Assembly (NCBI GenBank): GCA_948144175.1 | Contig: CANXME010002409.1 | Location: forward strand, 310,001-374,000 | Reading direction: 5' to 3' | From: Closterium sp. NIES-65 | Taxonomy: Eukaryota; Streptophyta; Zygnematophyceae; Desmidiales; Closteriaceae | Length of the DNA: 64,000 bases | Shown here: positions 1-9,902 of the stretch, in pieces | Numbering within the stretch: the stretch's first letter is position 1 | Layout of the letters: every line of letters begins with the position of its first letter | Made by a program: the position numbers and the translations under genes | Notes under the pieces: generated by a model | What the model was told of the DNA's origin: nothing | The model's input: only the letters and a program-made list of their open reading frames with translations | The model's database searches: none

Positions 1-3000
1 GTGATCTGCAAGCCAAGGTAGCTGCGCAGTTCACCCAGGTCAGTGTACGTGTGTCACTTCTGCAGCTCGAACTTCACGTGGGCGAGTCTAGCAGTGTCAG
101 CTGTGGCAAAGACCAAGTTGCCGACGTACACGAGGATGTAGAACGGCGGCAGAGAGGTGTCGGTGCGTAGAAACAACGACGGGTCAGCAGTAGAGGGAGC
201 AAACCCAAGAGCCGCAAGTGTAGTCCTCAGTGTGTCGTGCCACTCACGCGGTGCCTGGCGGAGACTGTAGAGAGGCCGCCGGAGGCTCCACTGGGTGCCA
301 GGAGGAAAAGACACAGTGAAGCCAGGTGGGCGGCTCAGCCAGATCTCCTCGTGCAGGCTGCCGTGCAAGAAAGCAGTGCTGAAGTCAAGAGAGTGCAGCT
401 CGTAGTCACGGTGAGCAGCTATGTGCAGCAGTACCCAAAGAGTGGTCATCTTTGGGGTGGGAGAGAAGGTCTGAAAGTAGTCAACTCCCTGCCGCTGATT
501 GAAGCCACGATCCATGTAACGCGCCTTGAAGACCGGCGGAGAACCCGGCGGCCGCTTCACACTGAAAATCCACATGCCACTGACGATGTTCGCCCCAGGA
601 GGGGGAACGTCGTCAACGTAGGTGCCTGTGGACTTCCAGGAAGCCATCTCTATATCCATAGCTGCCTGCCACTGAGAGAAGTAGGGACCCTCTATCGCCT
701 CCGCGTAAGAGCGCGGAGTCGGGATGTCAAGTGCATCCAGGTCTCCCTCAAGGGTAAGCAGTACGGACACGAGATGAGGTGAAGCAGCAGCCAAACACTG
801 GAACTCCTTTTGCCTGTCCTCAAGGACGTCCTTGCCAAGGGCACACTCACCCCCGACGGACGGAGGACAGATAGACTCAGATTCAGCAACAAGACGAACA
901 GCGTAGTCAAGACGACAACGAGCAGCAAAGCCGACGAGCTCAGCAACTAGGGCAGGCGGAGCACAGGACTCAAAGGAAGGGTCAGTGACAACAGTAGCAA
1001 GGAGACACGTGCAGTAGGACTGGCAGCACGAAGAGAGTCCGACTCCGGGTCGGCAAGAGCAGGAAGAGAGGACTCAGGAGGAGAAGTCAAAGGGGCACGC
1101 AGAGGAGCAGTGGACGGACGCAGAGACATCCGGTTCGTGCCAGGGACAGGAGGAGGACGCTGACGCGAACCACGACCACTAGCGCAAGCAGCACGGACAG
1201 GCGACACAGAGCGAGACGCAGGCTCACGACGCTTAGCAAGACCTCCAGTAGGACCAGTGTAGGGAGAAGGAGCAGGGAGTGGGGAGGCCGGCTGTAACGG
1301 TAATTGCGACAGGACAGGCTGTAAACACTCTAAGGGAGGAGGAGGACCAGTAGAAGGCGGGAGACCAAGAACCTGCTCAAGGAGCGAGACAAAGTACGGC
1401 CGAGGCCGCGCAGTGACTCCAGACACAGCAGGGACAGCGCCAATACCCCTAGTGGTAGCACCAGCGCCAGCAGCACCTCCAGCTCCAGTACCCCCAGCAG
1501 CTCCAGTAGCTCCAGGACCTCCAGCAGCACCAGTAGCACCCCCAGCAGGACCGCCTCCAGTACCGCCAGCAGCACCCTCAGGGCCAACACCCTCAGCAGC
1601 TCCAGCTCCAGTCAGACCATGAGACGACGCAGTGGCTCTAGCTCCAGTAGTACCGGCAGGCCCAGCAGCTCCAGTACTCCCAGTACGAGCACCTCCGTGA
1701 CCCGTGGCACAAGCACCCTCAGCAGCCGAAGGACCTCCAGCTCCTGCAGCACGCCTCCAGCGCCGGGCAAACCACTCACGCAGCTCCTGTGAAGAGAGTG
1801 GCTCCCGTCGAGACGGAGCAACCGGAGAACCTCCAGGCCTAGCACCGCCAGACGCCACACGAGCAGGCCCAGCTCCCTCAGGCTCCGCACCCCCAGGCTC
1901 AGCACCTCCAGGCTGCGCACCCCCAGGCTCAGCACCTCCAGTCGTAGCACCCCCAGGCTCAGCACCCCCAGGCTCAGCACCCTCAGTCCTAGCACCCCAA
2001 GGCTCCGCACCCCCAGACTTAATACCTAAGATCCCCAGACACGGAAAGCAGACGCATCGCCAACCTTCCCCGTCCACAGCAAAGCTGGGGAGGTCTCCGG
2101 CATGGAGACCCGGGGCTGAAGGTTGATCTGATGCGCCGCGTACCGAACCGCAAACGGCCACAGAAAACGGGGGGCAGCCGCATGCATCATGGACGTACGG
2201 GCGACGTCCATGACCATGCCAATGCGGCGCTCAGCAATCCCATTTTGCTGTGGAGAGTCCGGAAGCGTGAAGGTCTGGCGGATGCCTCGTGCACGACAGT
2301 AGGCTCGCAGAAGGCCAGAGGAGAACTCTCCGCCTCTGTCAGAGTGCAGATGCAGAACAGGAAAGTCCGAGCTGAAACTCGTCCTCAGCTGGAGACGAGC
2401 TGCGCAGATCCAGTCGATCAACACCTCAGTGACATCACCCTTGCTGCGCAAGGGGAAGACTGTGGTGTAACGCGAGTAGTCGTCAACCACCAGCAGGAAG
2501 TAGCGCCCGTGACCCTGTCCACGGATGCGGGCCGGGCCCCACACGTCCATGTGAAGCGTCTGCAGCGGGGCCTCTGTCGGAGGAAACTTGGAGGAGTGAC
2601 GGACAGCACGCTGCCGACCCTCGACAGAGGGGACGCAGGTAGGGGCAGGCCCCGGAGGAAGGGGAGGGAGGGACCGGGGAAGACCAGAGACAAGTACACG
2701 GGAGGCTATGCCTCGGAGACAAGTAGGGAGGGGTGACCAAGGCGGTGGTGCCAGAGGAGAGTCTCGTGAGAAAGGAGGCGACACGAGCAGGGGGCAGACT
2801 CAGGACCAGACCTGGATGCTGCAGCAAACACCGGACCCGACGCAGCTACCTGACCAGACGCAGTGACTGGAGGAGACTCAGTGGTCAGTGTGTACAGGCT
2901 CGACCCCGGCCGACGTGTAAACGTGGCCAAGTGGCGGCCCGTCCGAGCGTCCATGCAGTGGGTCACCCACTGGCTCGCAGGAGTGAACTGGTGAGCCCCC

Positions 3001-4788
3001 GCATCCAGTAGGTCAGCACCACTCACCAAGTTCGTAGAGAACGAGGGGAGGTAAAGACCAGACAGGGTGCCAGAGGGGGCCGCCGGACACGGGAGGACAG
3101 TGGAGAAGTGAGCAAGGACAGGACCCCCAGAGGGGTCTGCCAGAGAGACTGCAACTGGCCGACCAAGCGGCGTGAGTGTGGTGCGGTCTTGAAAGAAGGA
3201 GCGAGAAGCCCCCGAGTCAAGGGTGAAGGTGTGAGAGGCCGGAGCCGACGCAGTACCTGAGAGAGCAAACTCACCAACACGTGAGGAAGCAGACGCACTG
3301 GCACCTAGAGCAGCAGCCTCGCTAGCACCTAGAGCAGCAGCCTCACCAGTACCTAGAGCAGCAGTCCCAATGCCCTGGTCGGGCGGAAAACACCGCTAAC
3401 AGTCACCCTCATCACTAATAGTCACAGCATACATGGCAGCAAGAATAGCATCAAAGTCCATGTCAAAGATAGCTACTCCCGCCCTAGACAGCTCGCCCCA
3501 GCGAGGGATCTCAGTGGCCTTAGGGAAATGGGGGCCAAAGCATCCGTCAAACGGCCAAAGCAGCGCTGGGTGGAGTGTGCACCCCCGCACTGCTCACCCG
3601 CATGGTCGCCGGTGCGCAGGACGTAGGTACACGGACCAGTACCCCCACCCCGCTGGCGTGCAGCGTACCACTCACGAAGCTGCTGAGGGGGGGGGATCTC
3701 ACGAGCGCGCTGCTGCTGCTGCTGCTGCTGCTGCTGGAGCGGACCACCACCGGAGCCGACCCTCTGTGCAGCGCCACCCCGACCAGCTCCACCTCCTCCG
3801 CCGCCGCCTCCTCCACCGCCGCCACCTCCACCGCCGCCACCTTTGCCACCTCCGCTCCCACCGCCACCGCCGCCGCCGCCTCCGCCTCCACTGCCGCCAC
3901 CGACGCACCCACCGCCGCCACCACCCCCACCGCCACCCCCACCCCCTCCGCCGCCTCCACCGCCGCCTCCACCGCCCCTGCTAGCTCCTTCAGCGCCCCT
4001 GCCCTCCTTGCCCTTGCCAGTGCGGCGTCTCCCGCTAGGGGCAGACGCGGCACCGACCGACTCAAGACCAACGACATCGGCCGCAGCAGCAGAGGCAACA
4101 GAGGGCAAGAGAGGAGAGGGGGAGCACCCCTCAAAGACAGGAGCACGAGGTTCACCACGAGAGGCTCCTACAGCGACTATGCTCTTCTCTGCTGCTAGGA
4201 GGCGCTCCTCGAGGAGGTCAACGGTGAGGGTGTTTGGGCAAACAGAGAGAAAGTGGTCCCTGACCGGGCGAAGGGTGTCAGGGAGCCGAGTGACTATGTA
4301 GTAGAGGGTGATGTACATAGGGGGGGGTTCTTGGCGCAGAACTCAACGGGAAGGGCAGCGCAGTAGCGAATGTCACTAGTGCGAAGGTGCGTAATGAGGT
4401 CAGCGACTGTGGGAAAAGCTGCGAGATTAGGGAAGAGGTACAGTAGGATGAGGCGGCTAAGTGCAGCAGTCGCAGGGGAAGAGTAGCGTGCAAGTACAGC
4501 GTCGTACAAGGTCCTAGCACTCTTGTACTGGCTAAAGTGCGCACGCTCAAAGGTAGGCAAGTGGCGACGCACAGCAAGACGTGCAGCAGCATCGCGTGTG
4601 GCCCATTGTGAGCGAACAGTGGCGTGAGCATCAGCAGCAGGGGCAGGAGAGGCACCAGAAGTGAGGTCAAAGAGGGAGAGACTGTCTGCTCTATCGCACT
4701 GTAGGAAAAGCTGCAAGTCATCTACCCAGACGTCAAAGTCAATGGCCCGACCCTCAGCGTCAAAAGCGAGGACACTGGGGGTAGCCAT
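1..4788 (-). pseudogene. CopA gag-pol coding region (fossil)
   Basis: Gag begins at 4788 with MATPSVLAFDAEGR, the same start as CopD. Gag N-terminal part is at about 4300-4788. A glycine-rich stretch and a glutamine run (CTG repeats near 3710-3735) lie at about 3690-4000, and an atypical C-X13-C-X3-H-X4-C finger at about 3556-3635. Protease (DSGASRSFF-like) is near 3180-3230 and GAG-pre-integrase (HHRLGHPS) near 2720-2800. The integrase core (MDVWGPAR, HSDRGGEF, NGIAERRIG) is at about 2230-2560. A linker rich in GGAEP-type pentapeptides is at about 950-2000, and RT with copia signatures (WIFSVKRPPG, LDFSTAFLHG) at 54-794. In life the products would package, cleave, reverse-transcribe and integrate the element's RNA. 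Broken fossil; no claim of expression. Confidence 0.88.
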
Positions 4789-4800
4789 GACAGCAGTAGA

Positions 4801-5570
4801 CTAGCAGCGCACGTAGTATGCTAAGGGCAGCGCAGTAGTAGAGGTGCCGCTCTTACCGAACAGGGCGGCTCGGGCGGATCGGCGGCTCGGCAGCAACTGC
4901 GGCTTGGGCAGCTCGGCGGCTCGGCAGCTCGGCAGCAACTGCAGCCCGGCGGCTCGGCGGCTCGGGCGGCTCGGGTGGCTCGGCAGCAGCGGCGGCTCGG
5001 CGACTCGGGCGGCTCGGGTGGCTCGGGCGGCTCGGCAGCAGCGGCGGCTCGGCAGCACAGCGGCCTCGGCGGCTCAGCGGCGCCGGCGGCTCGGTGGTCA
5101 CGGTGGGGCTGCGTAGGGTGGCAGGGCCGCTGAAGGGACGGCGGCAGGGCCGGGTGGGGCGGCGACGAGGCCGCTAAGGGCGGTGGCGGGGCCACAAAGG
5201 GTGGCGGCTAGGGCCGCGAGGGTGGGGCCACGGGGTGGCTCGGGTAGGGCGACGGGGTCGGTAGGGGCGGCGCCTGGGCCGGTAAGAGCGGCGCCGGGGC
5301 CGCGAGGGTGGGGCGACGGAGCCGCGAGGGCGGCTCGAAGAGGTCGCGAGGGCGGCGCGAAGGGGCCGTGAGGGCGGCGCAAAGGGGGCCGCGAGGGCAG
5401 CGCGAAGGGGCCGCGAGGGCGGCGCGAAGGGGCCGCGAAGGCGGCGCGACGGGGCCGCGAGGGCGGCGCGATGCGCCGGGGTCGCGAAGGCGGCGCGACT
5501 TGGCCGCAAGGGCGGCGCGACGCGGTGGGGCCGTAAGGGCGGCGCGACTGGGCCGCTAGGGGCCGAGAGA
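4801..5570. repeat. CopA leader: GC-rich minisatellite
   Basis: Between gag start and PBS lies about 770 bp of GC-rich short-period repeats: CGGCTCGG-like units at 4860-5100 and AGGGCGGCGCGA / GGGGCCGCGAGGG-like units at 5180-5570. It occupies the untranslated leader. CopD and CopH have comparable leaders built of different units. Long reading frames across it on both strands are composition artefacts. Confidence 0.8.
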
Positions 5571-5650
5571 GAGGGGAGCGCAACTCGGGCAGGGGCTGAG
5601 TGCGCTCCGAGCAGGAAAAAAAAACGGTGGGCCCTAGGAACAGTTCCCAC

Positions 5651-5671
5651 GAGGGAACCTGCTCGATACCA
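5651..5671 (-). other. CopA primer binding site
   Basis: On the minus strand TGGTATCGAGCAGGTTCC directly follows the LTR end TTTTCTCA. This resembles a plant initiator-Met tRNA PBS (TGGTATCAGAGC...) with small differences. The same site occurs in CopD. Confidence 0.75.
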
Positions 5672-5798
5672 TGAGAAAACTGAAACGAGAATGGAACGAC
5701 TAAGGGAAAGTTGGGTACAAGTACAAACCCTAGAAAGCATTACCCCATATGTGCTACCCCACTATAGCCTACAGTAGCTAAGTCATATAAATCTGACA
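5672..5798 (-). repeat. CopA 5' LTR
   Basis: About 127 bp, starting TGTCAGATTT and ending TTTTCTCA on the minus strand, and adjoining the PBS. It is clearly related to the 131-bp CopD LTRs (shared GTACAAGTAC and ACCCCACTATAGCCTACA blocks). Its right edge abuts LINE sequence. Confidence 0.8.
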
Positions 5799-5801
5799 CG
5801 C

Positions 5802-6634
5802 CAGGGGGACCCCCTCGGCCCCCTTCGATTTGCCGCGGCTGAAGGCGGCTGCGAAGGCACACCCGGAGGTCATCTGCTTGGCTTACGCAGATGATGTTAC
5901 CTTCTTAGGGGACCCGTCGTCGTGTGCGGCTGCTTTTAACCACTTCACGGGCCTGCTTGCAGCAATCGGGCTCAAACACAATCCTGCCAAGTGTGGGGCC
6001 TGGTCCAATAGGTTGCCCGCGGATTACCACCTACCCGAGGGAGTTCCACCTAGCAACGACGAGTTGAAAGTGCTGGGCAACTACATCGGCCAAGGGCAAC
6101 CTCCGCCTTTGTACGATCCAGCCTAGAGGCGATGGGTGCGCCGCTGGGATTGATTGAGCACATGGAGCCGCAGCTCGCGGGACTACTGCTGTCTCGGTGC
6201 GTCTCGCGCCGAGTGTCCTACTTGGCCCGCACAACTCCTCTTCCGTCCCTGCCTAAGGAGGAGTGGTCCGAATGGGGGAGGCGTCTGCTGGAAACTCTGC
6301 TCATGGCATGTGGCATTAATCACCCGCGGGGGGACGAGGAAATTTCACGCACGTGGGCGCAGGCCTCTCTCCCCGTATCGCTCGGTGGCCTTGGGCTGAC
6401 AGACCCGTCCGTGGAGGGAAGCTACAGCTTCCTCGCCAGCTACACACAGGCTCAGCTCCTGCTTGACTCCCTAGAGGGCGAGTGCACCAGCCCACTGAAG
6501 GCCACACGCGAGCTGATGCGCAGCCCCTACACTCAGTCCTCCCCCTTGACCGAATGGTTAGCGGAATGCAAGGAGGAGCTTCCACTGCCTGCCCAGGAAG
6601 CCTTCCAATCAGAAAGAGATGCCCCAACCGTATG
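5802..6634 (+). pseudogene. LINE reverse transcriptase, C-terminal part of RT and thumb (frameshifted)
   Basis: Motif QGDPLGPL at 5802-5825 is in one frame, but the YADDVTFLG catalytic block (YADD 5884-5895) is in another, so at least one frameshift lies between them. The second frame ends at a TAG at 6124-6126. The thumb/connector region resumes in a third frame from about 6132 (GLIEHMEPQLAGLLLSRC... WAQASLPVSLGGLGL) and runs to a stop at about 6634. RT would copy element RNA at a nicked target (target-primed reverse transcription). The two catalytic aspartates of YADD are present. The gene is inactive as it stands. Confidence 0.75.
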
Positions 6635-6635
6635 A

Positions 6636-7549
6636 AAGCTGCAGCACGGGCTCGCCAAAGCTACCGAGGGCCAGTGCTACGCTGTCCAGGTGGAGGAGGT
6701 GAGGGGGATGAGCCGGAACCCGAACAATGGTCACATGCAGCGGTTGTTGTCCCTTTCGGGGTACGGGGCGGGAGATTGGTCAAACGCGGTGCCCCTCTAC
6801 CGCGCGCTACGCCTTGAGGCTCCGCATTATGCCAACGCGCTCCAGTTTCGGCTGGGGCTCCCCTTTGCAGCTCCCGGGGTTTGCAACTGCGCAAAGAGGG
6901 TGGAGATCCCTGATAAGCGGCTCCTGAACCACCTACTAAGATGCGGTACCGGGGGGGGTGCACAAACACACACAATGAACTCAGAGACGAATGCGTGCGA
7001 ATGGCGCGCGATGCTGGCTTCATGGTGCATATCGAAACGGCCGCCTTCAGCCCAGTGGAGGAGAAGAAGACGGATCTGGCCCTACGCCGCCGCTCAACAG
7101 GTGGTGTCTACATCTGTGATCTGATGGTGACTGATCCCATCAGCACCCACGATGAGAACGCAACTAAGGGGCGGGGGTGGGCGGCACAGGAAGCGGCAGA
7201 CAAGAAGCACGGCCTTTACAAGGACCGCCCAGAGTGGGTGAAGCTCTTCCCGCTCGCGGTCGAGACTTATGGGTGTCCATGCTCTGAGACGGTGGACTTC
7301 CTGAAGCTGCTCGCAGAAACGGTTGCAAGGCGGTTTTTTAACGCCAAGCCAATCTCCTACCAAGCTGCCAAGCTCTTACACCAATACCGGCAGTGGTGGT
7401 CGATGGCTCTTCAAAGAGGGCAGTCGATTGGCTCGTTAGTTTCTGACAGTATGTGGGCCGATTTGTCGGTGAAGTGCGTGAAAGCTGCTACAGTTTGTGG
7501 TGTCTCCCCCAAAAAGGTGACGTCATCCACGTACACCAGGCAGGAATGA
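6636..7549 (+). pseudogene. LINE C-terminal CCHC finger and restriction-like endonuclease-like domain
   Basis: A CCHC-type finger is spelled by C6882-6884, C6888-6890, H6930-6932 and C6942-6944 (C-X1-C-X13-H-X3-C). The frame changes just after it. The downstream frame (from about 6941 to the stop at 7549) has KKTDLAL at about 7065-7090, then GGVYICDLMVTDP (about 7102-7140), conserved A..K..LY residues and FPLAVETYG (about 7248-7275). Two spaced acidic residues after a CCHC finger match the layout of restriction-like endonuclease domains of R2/CRE/Dong-type LINEs, which nick the target. That identification is by layout only. At least two frame breaks; no start codon is implied. Confidence 0.6.
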
Positions 7550-7656
7550 ATGCATTGATCAGAAAAGTGGTACAAGTACTAACCCTAATTGGGTTGTACC
7601 CCATATAGGTTACTCCACTATGGCCTACACAACATAAGCAGCATTATAGTTTGACA
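7547..7656 (-). repeat. CopB 3' LTR
   Basis: Minus-strand LTR beginning TGTCAAACTATAATGC, directly after PPT-like GGGGGTG. It shares ACCCTAATTGGGTTGTACCCC with the CopD LTR. The low-coordinate edge is uncertain (7547 or 7556). Confidence 0.65.
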
Positions 7657-7979
7657 CACCCCCATAGAAAAAGTGGGGGAGAACAAGGGGTCACAAGACC
7701 AGTCAAGAAAAGCAAAGCAAGCTCAGGGTGGATCAAGAAGTCACCACACACTCTGAGCACAAGCAAATGGCCAAAAGGCCAGTTCACATGCAGAGTTATA
7801 TATGGGAACAAGCAGTACAGTGATCACAAACTCGCAAGTATAAGCATGCAGGTACAAGTATATACCGTCATAGCCCGGATAGTAGGCAGTGTTGAATAGT
7901 AGACAGGGGTTGTCTATTATCCGGGTGTCTCTTACAAACAGGCTAGCCTTATTATAAGACACCTATATGTGTGTACGAG
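7657..7979 (-). other. CopB 3' untranslated region and PPT
   Basis: About 320 bp without a gene. It starts (minus-strand view, next to the LTR) with the purine tract TATGGGGGTG and continues with sequence similar to CopD 11797-12010 (AAGACCAGTCAAG, GGTGGATCA blocks). Nothing else is seen. Confidence 0.6.
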
Positions 7980-8950
7980 TTAAGCCATTGTAAGGGTTAG
8001 GGGCAATTGTATATCGGGGGGGGTATCTTCTAAACGGTTCTCTGTCCATTTATAGGACCTATAAGACACCCAAAACCTCCCCAAATACAAGATAGCCCAA
8101 GAATATTTTCTAGTGTACAAGATAAGACATATATGTCTTATATCCTGGCGATGACGGTAGATCACAGTACAAGCAAAGTCATGAAGTGAGCGAGGCCAAG
8201 TAGGCACAAGGCCTAAAACAGTACACAAACGCTGATGATCAAGAGGTTGAAGTGCCTTGGTGAATATATCAGCAGTGTTGGCCCGAGTGGCCACGTAAGC
8301 AAGACGAAGCTGACCACGCTGCTGCAACTCTCGAGTAAGGAAGTAACGCAGAGCGATGTGCTTCGTCCTGTGTTCTAGTCTATGCCCCTAACACAAGGCA
8401 ATCATGGCTTTGTTGTCAACGTACACAACTGGAGGAGAAGTAGGCCGCTCTCCCAAGTCGGTCAGAAGGTAGGTGAGCCAGCGTAACTCCTGTGCAGCCA
8501 TGGCCCCTGCGTAGATCGCAGCCTCACAACTAAACTGAGAACAGAAGACAAGCGCGTAGACCGCCAAGAAACAAAACGGAAGCCAAGGCTGAAAGTGTAA
8601 CCCTGTGACGACCACAGCGTAGCTAAGTCGTCAACCCAAGACCCTGAATGCCAGAGAATGCGACGCCTTCGTAAAATCATCCGCGGGTTGCCTGTTAGTC
8701 GGGACTTACGAAAGCGCTTCTTTGACGTGTTAACAGGAATGGAGTATTGGCCCCGCCCTCGCTTGGGCAACGCCGACGACTTGGTCGGATGTATGGGAGT
8801 AGCACCCGACCGTTCATAGTGGGAGAGCTGCTCGACAGGCATCGTCGAGCTACAGGGGACCGCTGTGGTGCTGCTGTCGACCAGGGAGCTCGAGAGCTGC
8901 AACTATCTGGTCAAGGCGACGTGTGGGCCGTTGACCAGGAGGGGCAGTTC

Positions 8951-9110
8951 GACCGGGAGGCCTCCGTCGACCTGCAGCTCGACCGGGAGGTCTCCGTCGA
9001 CCTGCAGCTCGACCAGGGGGTCCCCGTCGACCTACAGCTTGACCGGGAGCAGTCCATCAATCTGCAGCTCGACCGGGAGCAGTCTGTTGACCTGCAGTTC
9101 AACCGGGAGG
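8951..9110. repeat. 30-bp minisatellite in CopC 5' LTR
   Basis: Five 30-bp units start at 8951, 8981, 9011, 9041 and 9071 with a partial sixth at 9101 (GACCGGGAGG...GTCGACCTGCAGCTC). The CopC 3' LTR has only two units plus a partial (from 22880). Confidence 0.9.
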
Positions 9111-9233
9111 TCGATGGAGCAGTCCGTCGACCTGACAAGTGAGCAGCGGTCGACGAGGGGAGCTCGGCGACAACCGTTGACGGATCTGGTCGACGAAGGG
9201 GGTCCGACGACCAGGGGTAGCTCGACGGGAGTT

Positions 9234-9337
9234 GTGGTCAACCAGAGGCACCTGGTGGTCGACCAAAGGGACCTGGTGGTCGACCAGAAGCAGTGGTGAT
9301 CGACCGGAAGTACCTGGTGGTCGGCCGGGTCGACCGG
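9234..9337. repeat. 21-bp minisatellite in CopC 5' LTR
   Basis: Four to five units of GTGGTCGACCAGAGG.ACCTG, 20-21 bp each, also present in the 3' LTR (about 23038-23140) and, less regular, in the solo LTR (about 63030-63110). Confidence 0.85.
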
Positions 9338-9883
9338 GTAACCTGCTCGACGAGTTCTGGGCACGCGAACGTCGTCAAGGTCGCGATGGCACATGCGACT
9401 GCAGGCTGGTATCCCAAAGTCGATGTGGCTCGTCAGGCGCAGACAATAGCCGACGGATGCCCAACGAGGCAAGTCGGGCCAATCGTCTCCGCGCACCTTC
9501 GAGCGTGCGCACTGCTGTGTTCTACGGGGCAACGCTGGACAGCCGCTTTGTTGCAGTGTTGGCATGCCGTCGACCTGCTCTGTTGGCAGGTCGCCCTTCT
9601 GCAGTGCTCGCGCGGCTCCTTTACGCAATGCAGGCAGGCTGTCGACCGAGCTGTGCTGGCGGTCGACCAGGCTAGCTGCAGGGTTGCTAGGTGCTTGATG
9701 TAGTCATTGTTGTCATTGCTTGTTCAATCATTCTGTAATTCCAACTTTGCTAGTGGAAACTCTTGCCGATTTCTCCCGTGAATGTGCCAGCACTAAGGAA
9801 CCAAGCAAAGCTACGATCACTCCTAGTAGTTCGTGCCAACCCTTGTAGTCTAGCTCACTACTATTGTAGAGTGAATCTCCGCA

Positions 9884-9902
9884 TGGTGCGTTGAGCGTGA
9901 AC
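9884..9902 (+). other. CopC putative primer binding site
   Basis: TGGTGCGTTGAGCGTGAAC starts directly after the LTR end CGCA. It begins TGG, as expected for complementarity to a tRNA CCA end, but I cannot name the tRNA. It is not the initiator-Met site used by the other copia elements here. Confidence 0.45.

Larger units (their letters stand above)
1..5798 (-). mobile_element. CopA: Ty1/copia LTR retrotransposon, cut by window edge
   Basis: Minus-strand copia element entering from the left edge. Reading from high to low coordinates the parts are: 5' LTR (5672-5798), initiator-Met type PBS, a GC-rich repetitive leader, gag with glycine-rich segment and zinc finger, protease, GAG-pre-integrase, integrase, a proline/glycine/alanine-rich linker and reverse transcriptase. 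RNase H and the 3' LTR lie outside the window. It belongs to the same family as CopD and CopH, judged by shared gag start, protease, integrase and RT sequences. Broken, with roughly five or more breaks. Confidence 0.9.
5799..7549 (+). mobile_element. LINE (non-LTR retrotransposon) fragment, RLE-clade-like
   Basis: Plus-strand non-LTR retrotransposon lacking its 5' part: sequence starts inside RT at motif QGDPLGPL (5802-5825), immediately beside the CopA LTR, so CopA probably inserted into it. RT continues with YADD (5884-5895). The C-terminal half carries a CCHC finger and a D...CDLMVTDP block suggestive of a restriction-like endonuclease, as in R2-type elements. The stop codon (7547-7549) abuts the CopB LTR; no poly-A tail or 3' UTR is seen. 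Clade assignment is tentative. Confidence 0.75.
7547..8727 (-). mobile_element. CopB: 3' end of a copia element
   Basis: Minus-strand copia 3' part: LTR (about 7547-7656), PPT (GGGGGTG next to it), 3' untranslated stretch (about 7657-7980) and RNase H (about 7980-8660: VYVDNKAMIALC, AAIYAGAMAAQELRWLTYLLTDL, ANTADIFTKALQPLDHQRL). The rest is cut off at 8728 by the 5' LTR of CopC. About 65 bp before the junction (8660-8727) I could not assign. Same superfamily as CopA/CopD. Broken, with a few breaks. Confidence 0.82.
8728..9883 (+). repeat. CopC 5' LTR
   Basis: About 1156 bp, TGTTAAC...CGCA. The end is defined by comparison with the solo LTR at 62515-63631, which diverges right after the same GTAGAGTGA..TC.CC.CA block. 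It contains two internal minisatellites (8951-9110 and about 9234-9337). The 5 bases before it are TGACG; the matching duplicate is not available because the 3' LTR is incomplete. Confidence 0.85.

Noticed and set aside
237-782. Plus-strand reading frame opposite RT, repeated opposite CopD (12917-13597) and CopH (47435-48145)
   Set aside because: Its recurrence follows from conservation of the RT on the other strand; it shows no domain of its own.
3433-4301. Histidine-, proline- and threonine-rich plus-strand proteins opposite CopA gag
   Set aside because: They are antisense shadows of the glycine-rich gag segment; similar shadows occur opposite CopD (16700-17190) and CopH (51455-52087).
5180-5570. 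Alanine/arginine/proline-rich reading frames in the CopA leader on both strands
   Set aside because: GC-rich short-period repeats stay open in several frames at once; no domain, and the position is a retroelement leader.
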